Shown here: positions 37,161 through 46,023 of the stretch, piece after piece | Numbering within the stretch: the stretch's first letter is position 1 | Layout: each line of letters begins with the position of its first letter | Assembly: GCF_013410565.1 (NCBI RefSeq) | Contig: NZ_JACCFO010000001.1 | Location: 3,906,001 to 3,970,000, forward strand | Direction: 5' to 3' | DNA: 64,000 nt | Origin: Streptomonospora nanhaiensis | GTDB lineage: Bacteria; Actinomycetota; Actinomycetes; Streptosporangiales; Streptosporangiaceae | Translations under genes and position numbers: made by a program | The notes under the pieces: generated by a model | Databases searched by the model: none | What the model was told of the DNA's origin: nothing | The model's input: the letters and a program-made list of their open reading frames with translations, nothing else

Positions 37161-40100
37161 TGAATTTTGGCGTGCTGGGTCCCATTTCGGCCTGGTCGGA
37201 TGGTGCACCGGTCCCGGTCGGCGGACCGCGGCAGCGGTGTGTCCTGGGCGCGCTTCTGGTCGATCTCGGCAAGGAAGTAACGGTCGAGCGGCTGATCGAG
37301 TTCCTCTGGAACGACAATCCCCCGCGCACGGCACGCTCCGTGATTCAAGTGCAGATTTCGCATTTGCGGCGCGCGTTTCCCGATGTCATCCAGACCACCG
37401 CCGGCGGCTACCTCGCGGCGGTCGAGCCCGACAACGTCGACCTCCACCGCTTCCGCGGCCTGGTCGCGCGCGCCGAGGCCGCCGACGACCCCGCCGAGGC
37501 CGTGGTGCTGTGGGACAAGGCGCTGGGCTGCTGGCGCGGCAACCCCTTCTCGGGCACGGGTTCGGAGCACCTGTGGTACGCGGTCTCCCAGCCGCTGCTG
37601 GAGGAGCGCTGGGCGGCACGCACCGCCTGGGCGCAGTGCGCGTTCTCGCTGCACCGCTACTCCGAGATCATCACCCGGCTCACCCCGCTGGTCCGCGAGG
37701 ACCCGCTGCGCGAGCGCCTGCAGTACTACCTGATCGCCGCGCTGTACCGTAGCGGGCAGCGCGCGGCGGCGCTCACCGCCTTCCAGGAGACCCGCGAGTA
37801 CCTCGCCGAGGAGCTGGGGGTCGACCCCAGCCCCGAGGTCATGGAGCTGCACCAGCAGATCCTGCGCGACACCGAGTCGGGGCCCGGGCGGCTGGCCGGC
37901 GCCATCGACCTGTCGCGGGTGGCCGAGCCCGTGGCGTCCCCGCCGGCCGCCGACCCCGCCGAACGCCCGCGCGACTTCGTGCCGCGCAACGACCTCCCCC
38001 GCGACATCCCCGACTTCACCGGCCGCGAACGCGACCTGGAGCGGCTGCTGGCCCTGGGCAAACGCGACGAGGGCCGCGCCGAGATCGCCGTCATCACCGG
38101 TCCGGGCGGTGCCGGAAAGACCACGCTGGCGGTGCACGGCGCGCACCGGCTGGCCGAGTGCTTTCCCGACGGCCAGCTGTTCATCGACCTCTACGGCTAC
38201 ACCGTCGAGCAGGACCCGATCACGGCGGTGTCGGCGCTGGGCAGCCTGCTGCGGGCCATCGGCGTGCAGCCCGACACCATCCCCGAGTCGGTCGAGGAGC
38301 GCGCGGCGCTGTGGCGGGCCAGCCTGGCCGGGCGGCGGGTGCTCATCGTGCTCGACAACGCCGCGAACTTCGCGCAGATCAGCCCGCTGCTGGCGGCCGC
38401 GCCGGGGTCGCTGACCATCGTCACCTCGCGCCAGGACCTCCCCGGGGTCAGCGGGGCGCAGTACATCGCGCTGGGCATGCTGAGCCCGGAGTCCTCGCTG
38501 CGGCTGTTCTCCACCGTGCTGGGCGAGGACCGCGTCGCCCACGAGGAGGCCGAGGCGCGCGAGGTCGTGCGGCTGTGCGGCGGGCTGCCGCTGGCGCTGC
38601 GGATCGTGGCCGGGCGCATGCTCAGCCGGCCCCGGTGGACGTTCCAGCACGTCAAGCTGCGGCTGGGCGAGCACCAGCGGATGTTCCGCGAGCTGCGGAT
38701 CGACGGCCAGAGCGTCGAGGCGGTCTTCGAGCTGTCCTACCAGAGCCTCAACGACGAGCAGCGCGAGGCGTTCTTGCACCTGGGCGTGATGATCGGGGGC
38801 ACGGTCGACCTGCACGGCGCGGCGGCGCTGCTGGACCGCGACCCGCCCGAGGCCGACGACCTGCTCCAGGAGCTGGTCAGCGTGTGCCTGTTCGACGAGC
38901 CCAGCGTCGACGTCTACCGGTTCCACGACCTGCTCGGCGCCTACGCCCGCGAGAAGGCGGCCACCGACCTCCCGGAGGGCGAGGCCGCGGCGGCGCGCCG
39001 GCGGCTGGCCGACCACTACCTCGACATGGCCAACCGCGCCGCCGACATGCTGGGACCGCGCGGGCACCACTTCGAGGTCGACTCCCAGAAGTCCTCGCGC
39101 TACCAGAGCCGGCTGGCCAACCGCACCGAGGCCACCACGTGGTTCGAGCGGCACCAGGACAACCTCGCCTCGGCGGTCGACTTCTACGCCGCCTCGGGGC
39201 TGGACGACGAGGCATGGCAGCTGGCCGACTCCCTGTGGCGGCACTACGCCAACCACGGCCAGACCGAACTGCTGCTGTCGACCCAGGAGAAGGCGCTGGC
39301 GGCCAGCCGCGCCAAGGGCAACGAGCGCGGCAGCGCGGCGACCCTTATCGGCCTGGGGATCGCGCACTGCCTGTCGGGCCGCTTCCAGCACGCGCTGGGC
39401 CTGCTCAACGAGGCGCGCGACATCCTCGCGGCCATCGACGACGAGCGCGGCCAGGCGCGGGTGTACTCCAGCCTGAGCGTGGTCTACGACCGGATGGGCC
39501 GCTTCCACGACGCCCTGTCGTGCGCGTGGAAGGTGTTCGAGTACGCGGTGTCGGTGGGCGACCGCGCGCTGGAGGGCCTGCAGCGGGCCAACATCGCCGC
39601 GATGTACCAGGTGCTGGGCGACTACGACAAGGCCGTCGAGTTCTGCGAGTCGGCGCTGAAGATCAAGCACGAGGAGGGCCAGTACGAGACCTCGGCCCAG
39701 GTGCTGCGCATCCTCGGCGAGGTCAACACCCAGCAGGACAACCTGGAGCGCGCGTTCTCCTACCTGTCGGAGGCGCTGAAGCTGGCGCAGCTGATCGGGT
39801 CGCAGCGCGACGAGATCTACATCCGCAACGCGATGGCGGTGGCGCTGCGCCGCAAGGGCGACATCGAGGCCGCGATCGAGTCCCACCTGCTGGCCCTGGA
39901 CATGGGCGAGGAGACCGGCCAGCACAGCGCCGACGCCGAGATCCTCACCGAACTGGGCGCCACCTACGCCGAGGCCGGCCGCTTCGAGGAGGCCCGCCAG
40001 GCCCAGGAGAGCGCCCTCGACCTCGCCCGCAAGCGCGAGGAGCGCCACGTGGAGGGCCGCGCCCTGATGCGGATGGGCACCCTGCCGCCGGAGGTGGTCG

Positions 40101-40207
40101 ACCGCGAACGCGCGATCGAGTTCCTGGCCGCGTCGGCCGAACTCTTCTCCGGCCTGGGCGCCCCGGAGGCCCAGCAGGCCCACGACGCCCTGCAGGCGGC
40201 CGTCTAG
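37160..40207 (+). CDS. AfsR/SARP-family regulator with NB-ARC and TPR domains
   Basis: A 1015-residue transcriptional activator of the AfsR type, a class that controls secondary metabolism. Order: an OmpR-like DNA-binding domain (1-95, FGVLGPISAWSDG, SVIQVQISHLRRAF), the BTAD helical domain (about 98-245), an NB-ARC ATPase (about 290-560; P-loop GPGGAGKTTLAVHG, LIVLDNA, CGGLPLALRI) and C-terminal tetratricopeptide repeats (about 690-1000). GTG 37160 gives the family's typical first residues NFGVLGP and is seven bases after a -10 box. No biosynthetic cluster is adjacent. The TPR array and the two peptides upstream make a peptide-sensing role possible; this is inference. Confidence 0.93.
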   Translation: MNFGVLGPISAWSDGAPVPVGGPRQRCVLGALLVDLGKEVTVERLIEFLWNDNPPRTARSVIQVQISHLRRAFPDVIQTTAGGYLAAVEPDNVDLHRFRGLVARAEAADDPAEAVVLWDKALGCWRGNPFSGTGSEHLWYAVSQPLLEERWAARTAWAQCAFSLHRYSEIITRLTPLVREDPLRERLQYYLIAALYRSGQRAAALTAFQETREYLAEELGVDPSPEVMELHQQILRDTESGPGRLAGAIDLSRVAEPVASPPAADPAERPRDFVPRNDLPRDIPDFTGRERDLERLLALGKRDEGRAEIAVITGPGGAGKTTLAVHGAHRLAECFPDGQLFIDLYGYTVEQDPITAVSALGSLLRAIGVQPDTIPESVEERAALWRASLAGRRVLIVLDNAANFAQISPLLAAAPGSLTIVTSRQDLPGVSGAQYIALGMLSPESSLRLFSTVLGEDRVAHEEAEAREVVRLCGGLPLALRIVAGRMLSRPRWTFQHVKLRLGEHQRMFRELRIDGQSVEAVFELSYQSLNDEQREAFLHLGVMIGGTVDLHGAAALLDRDPPEADDLLQELVSVCLFDEPSVDVYRFHDLLGAYAREKAATDLPEGEAAAARRRLADHYLDMANRAADMLGPRGHHFEVDSQKSSRYQSRLANRTEATTWFERHQDNLASAVDFYAASGLDDEAWQLADSLWRHYANHGQTELLLSTQEKALAASRAKGNERGSAATLIGLGIAHCLSGRFQHALGLLNEARDILAAIDDERGQARVYSSLSVVYDRMGRFHDALSCAWKVFEYAVSVGDRALEGLQRANIAAMYQVLGDYDKAVEFCESALKIKHEEGQYETSAQVLRILGEVNTQQDNLERAFSYLSEALKLAQLIGSQRDEIYIRNAMAVALRRKGDIEAAIESHLLALDMGEETGQHSADAEILTELGATYAEAGRFEEARQAQESALDLARKREERHVEGRALMRMGTLPPEVVDRERAIEFLAASAELFSGLGAPEAQQAHDALQAAV

Positions 40208-40277
40208 GCGGCCCACGCGGCACGGCGCCCCCCGCGGGATCCAGCAAGGCACCGGGGGCCGGCACGGCCGGCGGCCT

Positions 40278-40628
40278 TCACCCGGTGTTCCACCGCCGCA
40301 CCCTGCCGTCGGCGGCGGGTCCGGTCCCGCCGCCGGCGGCGGGACCGGTCGCCGCACGCGCGAGCGAGATCAGCGCCTCCTCCCGGTGCCGAGAGCACAG
40401 GGTGTCGCCGCCGTCCCGCGCCCGGACGCACCGGTCCACAGCGCACCGCCGCCCCCGCAGCGCGGCGCGCACCTCGCGGATGTGGACCGGGCAGTGGTCC
40501 TCGACCGGCTCGGTCAACGCGATGCAGTCGGGCACCGAGCACACCCGGCTTCCGTTCAGCCACCGCGACAGCCGAACCCACCACGGAACCGCCGGAGCGG
40601 GCCCGGCGGCTCGTCTCGCACCGTCCAT
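40278..40628 (-). CDS. Small protein with two zinc-finger-like Cys/His clusters
   Basis: A 116-residue protein. It has two repeats: C-x4-C-x9-H-C-x2-H (CSVPDCIALTEPVEDHCPVH) and C-x4-C-x10-C-x2-H (CAVDRCVRARDGGDTLCSRH), each enough to bind one zinc. A basic stretch (VRLSRWLNGSR) precedes them, so nucleic-acid binding is possible. No family is recognised. The start is uncertain: ATG 40628 lacks a well-placed ribosome site and a GTG lies at 40676. Convergent with the SARP gene. Confidence 0.55.
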   Translation of the reverse strand: MDGARRAAGPAPAVPWWVRLSRWLNGSRVCSVPDCIALTEPVEDHCPVHIREVRAALRGRRCAVDRCVRARDGGDTLCSRHREEALISLARAATGPAAGGGTGPAADGRVRRWNTG

Positions 40629-40808
40629 ACCCTCAACGTGACCCCGCGGTCGCGCCGCGACAACCCCGCCGTCCACACCCGGCCGATGTCTCTAGAGAGG
40701 TTTCCCAACCCACCGACCCCGGTACCCCGCCCCACCCCTCTCACCCGCCCCACCCATAAGGCGGTGCGACCACCCCACCGGGTCCGTTAGACTTGGGGGC
40801 GCAGCAAT

Positions 40809-40882
40809 CGGGGTGTAGCGCAGCTTGGCAGCGCGCTTCGTTCGGGACGAAGAGGTCGTGGGTTCAAATCCCGCCACCCCGA
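40809..40882 (+). tRNA. tRNA-Pro (CGG)
   Basis: A 74-base tRNA: acceptor CGGGGTG/CACCCCG, anticodon stem CTTCG-TTCGGGA-CGAAG with anticodon CGG, T-arm GTGGG-TTCAAAT-CCCGC, discriminator A. A terminator follows at once. Confidence 0.96.
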
Positions 40883-40899
40883 CAGGGAAATACAAGGTA

Positions 40900-40935
40900 A
40901 GAGGGCCTCGGAGATCATCCGAGGCCCTCTTCGTT
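40900..40935 (+). terminator. Terminator after tRNA-Pro
   Basis: A 12-bp perfect stem (40900-40911 with 40919-40930, AGAGGGCCTCGG) with loop AGATCAT and a following TCGTT. Confidence 0.85.
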
Positions 40936-41000
40936 CTGCAGAACGAGTCCTGCATCGGAATAGAGCGACGGCGGCCGGATCAGCCGCAGTCCCGTGTTGA

Positions 41001-41543
41001 TCACTCGTCCGGAGCGAAGCGCTCAAGCCAGGTCTCAAACCGGGGCCCGAACTCCTCCTCGGCCTCAGCCAGCAGGTCGTTGGGGTCGTCCGGCGGGGTG
41101 AGGCCGAAGTTCCCACGCAACCACGCAAGGTACTCCTCGTGTCGCGGGCTGGGCTCGTCGCCTGGATCGTCGCGCTTCACGAACTGGGCCCCGTCCCAGC
41201 CGGGCCACTGCCACCAATCGCACCCCAGTTGGCGAAACAGGTCCACGAGGTTTCGGGCAACGACACCGATTCCGCCCTCGTCCCCGAACACCACAACGGG
41301 GAGGGTGCCCAGGTCCTCACGTTCGTCTATGCGCCAGAGTGCATAGACGGAGCCGGAGTGGTTGGCATAGGCGAAGCAGAGGAAGCTGTCGAGGAACTCC
41401 TGCTCCTTCGACCAGGTCGCGACGATGCCGTGCTCGCCGAAGGTGGTGGTTTCGAACCCGTGCGAGTAGTACTCGCTTCCGCTTTGCTGGTCGAACTCGT
41501 TGAGGAGGTTCAGTGCCGGGACAGGGGAGTAGGCATCGCTCAT
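41001..41543 (-). CDS. SMI1/KNR4 (SUKH)-like protein
   Basis: A 180-residue acidic protein. The stretch LPVVVFGDEGGIGVVARNLV followed by DLFRQLG resembles the middle of SUKH-superfamily proteins, which often act as immunity factors against secreted nuclease toxins. A Trp-rich loop (CDWWQWPGWDG) follows. No toxin gene lies beside it, so it may be an orphan immunity gene. ATG 41543 is used because upstream codons give Arg-rich residues with no family resemblance. Base composition is a little less GC-rich than that of neighbours, and it lies directly after a tRNA gene, as horizontally gained genes often do. Confidence 0.55.
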   Translation of the reverse strand: MSDAYSPVPALNLLNEFDQQSGSEYYSHGFETTTFGEHGIVATWSKEQEFLDSFLCFAYANHSGSVYALWRIDEREDLGTLPVVVFGDEGGIGVVARNLVDLFRQLGCDWWQWPGWDGAQFVKRDDPGDEPSPRHEEYLAWLRGNFGLTPPDDPNDLLAEAEEEFGPRFETWLERFAPDE

Positions 41544-41753
41544 GGGGCGGCTCCGAACGCGGGGACGAAGATCGGCGAGAGTCCCGGTGAAGGGTAGTGC
41601 GCGCATATGACAGGCGAAAGGGACTCTCCCGTCTCCGCAGCGTCTCGCTGACGCCGCAGGTACGTCACCATCCCCGCCGTGGTCTACCGGGCGGGTGGCT
41701 GTGCGCCGGTCGCGGCCCTCATGCGGTGCTGGCCGACGCGTGAGTCGGCGCCC

Positions 41754-42359
41754 CTACGGGGCGGCGCCCTCCCGGTCGGGGGCCATCGCGCGGTGGACGC
41801 TGGCTCGGAGGAGGGCGCGGCGGCGGTCGTGGGTTTCCGCGGGTTCGTCCTCCGTGGCGGCGTAGACGTTGCTGACCGGTGACCACGCCATCGACATGGC
41901 GATCACCATGGCCATCAGGTCGAACGGGTCCCCCTGGCGGACGCGGCCGGCGGCCTGGGCCTCGACGATGGCGCGCAGTTTGGGGTCGTCGAGGCGGTCG
42001 GGGTCGTCGACCAGGTGGCCGGCCGGGCGGCGCTCCAGGCGGGCCCAGGTGGCCAGGCGGATGAGGTCGGGGCGGCGGAGGTACTCGTCGTAGAGGCGCA
42101 CGGCCCAGTCGGCGAGGTCGGTGGCGTCGATCGGGACGACGTCCATGATGCGCCGCAGGGAGCCGAAGAAGACGGCGTCGAACAGCCCGTCCTTGCTCCC
42201 GAAGTAGGCGTAGAGCTGCGCCTTGTTCGTGCGCGCCGCCGCGACGATCCGCTCGACGCGGGCGCCCGCGATCCCGTGCTCGGCGAACTCCCGTGTCGCC
42301 ACCTCGATGATGCGCTCGTAGGTGGCGGCTCCGCGCGAGGTCAGGGGACGGTCCGGCAT
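41754..42359 (-). CDS. TetR-family transcriptional repressor
   Basis: A 201-residue repressor. The helix-turn-helix (TYERIIEVATREFAEHGI, VERIVAAARTNKAQLYAYFG) is typical, and a C-terminal all-helical ligand domain follows. It is divergent from the alcohol dehydrogenase remnant, its likely target with itself. ATG 42359 lies seven bases after TACCGT on its strand, which suggests a leaderless mRNA; a GTG nine bases upstream is the alternative start. Confidence 0.9.
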   Translation of the reverse strand: MPDRPLTSRGAATYERIIEVATREFAEHGIAGARVERIVAAARTNKAQLYAYFGSKDGLFDAVFFGSLRRIMDVVPIDATDLADWAVRLYDEYLRRPDLIRLATWARLERRPAGHLVDDPDRLDDPKLRAIVEAQAAGRVRQGDPFDLMAMVIAMSMAWSPVSNVYAATEDEPAETHDRRRALLRASVHRAMAPDREGAAP

Positions 42360-42371
42360 GCGTTCCACGGT

Positions 42372-42390
42372 ACCGAACAGAACAGTCGGT
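42372..42390. promoter_or_regulatory. Probable TetR operator
   Basis: An inverted repeat ACCGA-N9-TCGGT (42372-42376 and 42386-42390) overlaps the divergent promoter region between the TetR gene and the dehydrogenase remnant. Autoregulation is inferred from position. Confidence 0.5.
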
Positions 42391-43437
42391 TTGCTTCGCG
42401 TCCCGCGGGCGTCGGCGCGCCGCCGGTTCGCCGCCGCGCCTGCGGCGGGCGCCGCTTCAGCGGCGCGACCCGCGCCCCGACGACCTCGTCGTCCGGGTGG
42501 ACTACTGCGGGGTCTGCCACAGCGACCTGCACGCCCTCAGCACCTGGGGCGGCGACGGGGACGGTCCGCTGGTACCCGGGCACGAGTTCACCGGCGTGGT
42601 GACCGGCACCGGCTCCGCCGTCACCCGCTTCCGCGTCGGCGACGCGGTAGCCGTGGGCAACATCGTCGACTCCTGCGGCGCGTGCCCCATGTGCCTGGCC
42701 GGCCAGGAGAACTTCTGCCGCGACTTCCCGACCCTGACCTACGGCGGCGCCGACCGCCGCGACGGGACGGTCACGCTCGGGGCCTACGCCCGCGAGTACG
42801 TGGTCGGCGAGCGCTTCGCCCACCCCCTCCCCGCCGGCCTGGAACCTGCCGCCGCCGCCCCGCTGCTGTGCGCCGGTGTCACCGTCTGGGAACCCCTGCG
42901 CGCCCTCGGCGTGGGGCCGGGAAGCCGCGTGGCGGTCGCAGGGCTGGGCGGGCTGGGCCACCTCGCGGTCAAGTTCGCGGTGGCCTCGGCGCCGAGGCCA
43001 CGGTCGTCAGCCGCTCGCCGGGCAAGGCCGGCGACGCGCGCCGGCTCGGCGCCGACGGGCTCATCGTCTCCACCGACCCGGCGCGCATGGCCGAGGCCCG
43101 CGACCGGTTCGACGTGGTCGTCGACACCGTCTCAACCCCGCACGACCTCGGTCCCTACCTGCGGCTGGTCGCGCTGGACGGCACGCTCTGCCACCTGGGG
43201 CACCTCGGCCCCGTCACCGTGGAGACCACCGACCTGCTCATCGGCCGCAGGCGGCTCACGTCCGCGGGCAGCGGCGGCAGGCCCGCCACCGCCGCCATGC
43301 TCGACTTCTGCGCCGCCCACGGCATCACCGCCGACGTCGAGGTGCTCCCCTCAGCGCGGGTGAACGAGGCGTTCGACCGCCTCCGGCGCAGCGACGTCCG
43401 CTACCGGTTCGTCCTCGACCTGTCCGACCTGGACTGA
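42391..43437 (+). pseudogene. Frameshifted zinc alcohol dehydrogenase
   Basis: Remains of a YjgB/CAD-type zinc alcohol dehydrogenase. Intact signatures are CGVCHSDLH and PGHEFTGVV (catalytic zinc), CGACPMCLAGQENFC (structural zinc) and GLGGLGHLAVKFA (nucleotide binding). The reading frame breaks twice. Near 42450 the N-terminal frame (FAAAPAAGA) must shift to reach PLQRRDPRPDDLVV. Near 42985 GCCTCGGCGCCGAG seems to lack one C, so that GAEATVVSRSP continues in the first frame to the end at 43437. No good start codon is visible; the TTG at 42391 is only a position guess. Either a decaying gene or sequencing errors. A TetR repressor sits divergently upstream. Confidence 0.75.
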
Positions 43438-43517
43438 GCGGCCCCGACAGCGGTGGGCGCCGGACCCGTCAGGAATCGAGAAGCGCCCCTGGGGGCGTCC
43501 CCCGTAGCGTCATGGGC

Positions 43518-44153
43518 ATGGCAGACATCGAGAACATCACCCTGTCCGTGGCCGACACCGCGAACGCTGAGCGGTTCTACTCCGCCTTCCTCGGGCCGTA
43601 CGCGCCGATCCGGGTGCGGGCCTCCGAGGCCGCGACCGCCGGCTTCCGCGGGTTCACCCTGGCGCTCACCGTCGCGCAGCCGGCCGACGTCGACCTGCTC
43701 GTCGGCGCCGCCCTCGACGCCGGCGCCACGGCGCTCAAGCCCGCCACCAAGTCGCTCTGGGGCTACGGCGGGGTCCTGCGGGCCCCCGACGGGACCGTCT
43801 GGAAGGTCGCGACCTCGGCCAAGCGGAACACCGCCCCCGCTTCGCGGCGGATCGAGGAGTTCGTGCTCCTGCTGGGGGTCGAGGACGTGGTCGCGAGCAA
43901 GCGGTTCTACGTCGGCCAGGGTATGGCCGTGGACAAGAGCTTCGGCCGCACCTACGTCCAGTTCACCGCCGAGGAGGGCCGCGTCAAGCTGGCGCTGTAC
44001 CGGCGCCGCGCCCTCGCCAAGGACCTCGGGGTGGCGCCCGAGGGCAGCGGGTCGCACCGGGTCGTCATCGGCGGCAGTGGTGGGGACTTCACGGACTTCA
44101 CCGACCCGGACGGGTTCGAGTGGGAGGCCGCGGTGGCCGCGTCCGCTTCCTGA
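43518..44153 (+). CDS. VOC/glyoxalase-like protein, two modules
   Basis: A 211-residue protein of the vicinal oxygen chelate superfamily with two beta-alpha-beta modules (IENITLSVADTANAERFYSAF and EEFVLLLGVEDVVASKRFY). Such proteins act as metal-dependent dioxygenases, lyases or drug-binding resistance proteins. The lone metal ligands (His/Glu) are not complete in the first module, so binding is a likelier role than catalysis. ATG 43518 is seven bases after TAGCGT (43505-43510), indicating a leaderless mRNA. Confidence 0.83.
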   Translation: MADIENITLSVADTANAERFYSAFLGPYAPIRVRASEAATAGFRGFTLALTVAQPADVDLLVGAALDAGATALKPATKSLWGYGGVLRAPDGTVWKVATSAKRNTAPASRRIEEFVLLLGVEDVVASKRFYVGQGMAVDKSFGRTYVQFTAEEGRVKLALYRRRALAKDLGVAPEGSGSHRVVIGGSGGDFTDFTDPDGFEWEAAVAASAS

Positions 44154-44417
44154 CACGCCGCCGTTGTGCCGGGCTGGGCGGCCTTCCGGTGACCGCCCCT
44201 CCGGGGACAGGTCGGCCACGACCGCACCGCCGCGACGCCGGGCCTCCGGGACACCGGGACCCCGGGCAGCCACGGCGCCGCACCTCCACGGCACCGGCCG
44301 CCTTGAGCGACGGGGGTGCCGGGCGGCTCGGGCAACCCGGTGTCCCCGCGTGGCTTGGCCGGTCCCGGCGGGCGCGCTCCCGCGCCTGCCGCGCGGAGCG
44401 CCCGCCTCCGCGGTCGT

Positions 44418-44951
44418 TTACGGGAAGGACGTGTCGGTGACCCCGACCGGGGCGCCCATCGCCTCCTGCAGGGACTCCAGCAGCCTCTCCAGGTCGCGGC
44501 CCTCGGGCTCCTCCAGGAAGGCGGTGACCGCGGCGTAGACGTCGACCGTGGCCTCGGGCCGAGCGGTGTCGAAGGCGCCGATGAGGAAGCGGCCGAAGGT
44601 CGGCGACTCCGGGTCCTCGTCCAGGACCCACGTGCCGCCGACGTCGCTGAACATGTACTCCGCGCAGTAGGTGGTCAGCAGCAGGTCGAAGGGGTCGTAG
44701 CCGATCATCCGGAACGCGGTCAGGTCCTCGACCCCGCAGATCGTGCTCATGTGGGTCAGCCCGTGGCTCGGGTTCTCCAGCAGGGTCTCCGGCGGGTCCC
44801 AGCGGGAGAGTTCGCCCAGGTAGACGACCGCGTCGCGACTCGCCTGGATCCAGGCCGGAAGCGACTGGCGGCGCTCGTCGAGGACGCGGGCCGCGGCCTC
44901 CGGTGTGAGCGGGTCGGGCACCGGTTGCTCCGGGTCGAACGGAAAGGCCAT
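44418..44951 (-). CDS. Hypothetical acidic protein
   Basis: A 177-residue soluble, acidic protein that I do not recognise. It begins MAFPFDPEQPVPDPLTPEAA and has an aromatic middle (MIGYDPFDLLLTTYCAEYMF) and an acidic loop (LDEDPESPTFGRFLIGA). ATG 44951 follows AAAGGGGA at about seven bases. It stands alone, with about 80 bases to the next minus-strand gene. Small acidic proteins of this size can be immunity factors, but nothing here proves it. Confidence 0.65.
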   Translation of the reverse strand: MAFPFDPEQPVPDPLTPEAAARVLDERRQSLPAWIQASRDAVVYLGELSRWDPPETLLENPSHGLTHMSTICGVEDLTAFRMIGYDPFDLLLTTYCAEYMFSDVGGTWVLDEDPESPTFGRFLIGAFDTARPEATVDVYAAVTAFLEEPEGRDLERLLESLQEAMGAPVGVTDTSFP

Positions 44952-45033
44952 GGAATCCCCTTTGATCACGGACGTATCGGGGCCGCGATCCTACGGCGGC
45001 GCGGTGTCACCGGCGAATCGGCGGGCCCGGTCC

Positions 45034-45222
45034 TCAGCGCCGCCCCGGGCCCGCGAACGGGTCGGGGAAGGCGGTCGGGGCCTCGGGGCGGTTCCGCTCG
45101 ACCTCGGCACGGCGGTCGGCCTCCTGGGCGGTGTGGAACCACACGCTCACAGCCCCGGAGCCCAGGGCCAGGACCAGCCCCGCCACCACGGCGAGCACGG
45201 CCGCGCGCGTGCCCCTGCTCAC
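45034..45222 (-). CDS. Small single-helix membrane protein
   Basis: A 62-residue protein with one helix (AAVLAVVAGLVLALGSGAVSVW) and a charged C-terminus. Its GTG overlaps the stop of the preceding gene (GTGA, 45219-45222), so the two are translated together. Too small for domain search; an accessory to the upstream membrane protein is likely. Confidence 0.65.
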   Translation of the reverse strand: MSRGTRAAVLAVVAGLVLALGSGAVSVWFHTAQEADRRAEVERNRPEAPTAFPDPFAGPGRR

Positions 45223-45863
45223 AGGTCCGCCAGGACGGTCGCCGCCACGGCCTCGGCCGCCTCGCGGGCCAGGTCGGGCGTGCTCGGTTCGGCCGTGTAG
45301 GAGACCGACAGGACGTCCCGGCCCAGCAGGACCGTGACCTCGGCCCGCGCGCCCGCGGCGCCCCCGGAGTCCGCCGGTCCGGACTCGGCGAACGCGGCCT
45401 CCCCCAGGTCCGGCACCGCGCGCGGAGCGGAGCCGTCGCCCGCCGCGTACGCCCGCGACCAGTCGAACGCCTCCCGCGCCTCGGCCCAGCCGCTGCCGAA
45501 ACGGGTGGTGCCGTGCCGCTCCAGCACGACCGCCAGGTCGCCGCGGCGGCCGTCCGCCTGGCGGCCGTCCCCGCTGGTGGCGGTGCACTCGGCGCGGTTG
45601 AGCACGTCGTGGCGGGGGTCCGCGCGGTGCTCCACGCGGGCCAGCGGGACGGCCGTGTCCATCTCCCGCGGGGCGATAAGCGCGCACAGGTCGCGTGGCG
45701 CCGGGTCGGCCGCGCCGCCCCCCGACAGGAACGCCGCGGCCATTATCCACGCGCCCATCCCGCCCACGGCGATCCCCACGGCCGTCGTGCCGCGCGTCAC
45801 CCAGACGACCGTCCGTTCGAGACGCGCCAGTTCCGCCCGGCCGTCCTTGGCCCCACCGTTCAT
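45219..45863 (-). CDS. Membrane-anchored hypothetical protein
   Basis: A 214-residue protein with an N-terminal anchor (TTAVGIAVGGMGAWIMAAAF) and an extracytoplasmic domain holding two Cys (RDLCALIAPRE, NRAECTATSG). The pattern of a Cys pair after LIAP and before a Gly-rich strand resembles DUF3558-like lipoproteins, but no lipobox is present. No function is known. Coupled to the 62-residue membrane protein downstream. Confidence 0.68.
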   Translation of the reverse strand: MNGGAKDGRAELARLERTVVWVTRGTTAVGIAVGGMGAWIMAAAFLSGGGAADPAPRDLCALIAPREMDTAVPLARVEHRADPRHDVLNRAECTATSGDGRQADGRRGDLAVVLERHGTTRFGSGWAEAREAFDWSRAYAAGDGSAPRAVPDLGEAAFAESGPADSGGAAGARAEVTVLLGRDVLSVSYTAEPSTPDLAREAAEAVAATVLADL

Positions 45864-46023
45864 CGCACCCCCCCGGGGGGAGTCTGGCAGAGCGGTATGA
45901 AGGAGGTGTGTGGGATGTCCGGAGTCGGGTGGTTGGGAAGTCGTGTACCGCCGCGGTGCCCGTGGGGCCGCTGAGTAGAGTGGTCCGTTGTCCGTTTCGG
46001 GGGAGAGCCAAGAGGAGGACGCC

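Noticed and set aside
37154-40357. A 1067-codon minus-strand frame opposite the SARP regulator
   Set aside because: The plus strand has complete SARP, NB-ARC and TPR domains; the antisense product is low-complexity Arg/Gly/Val/Leu with no motif.
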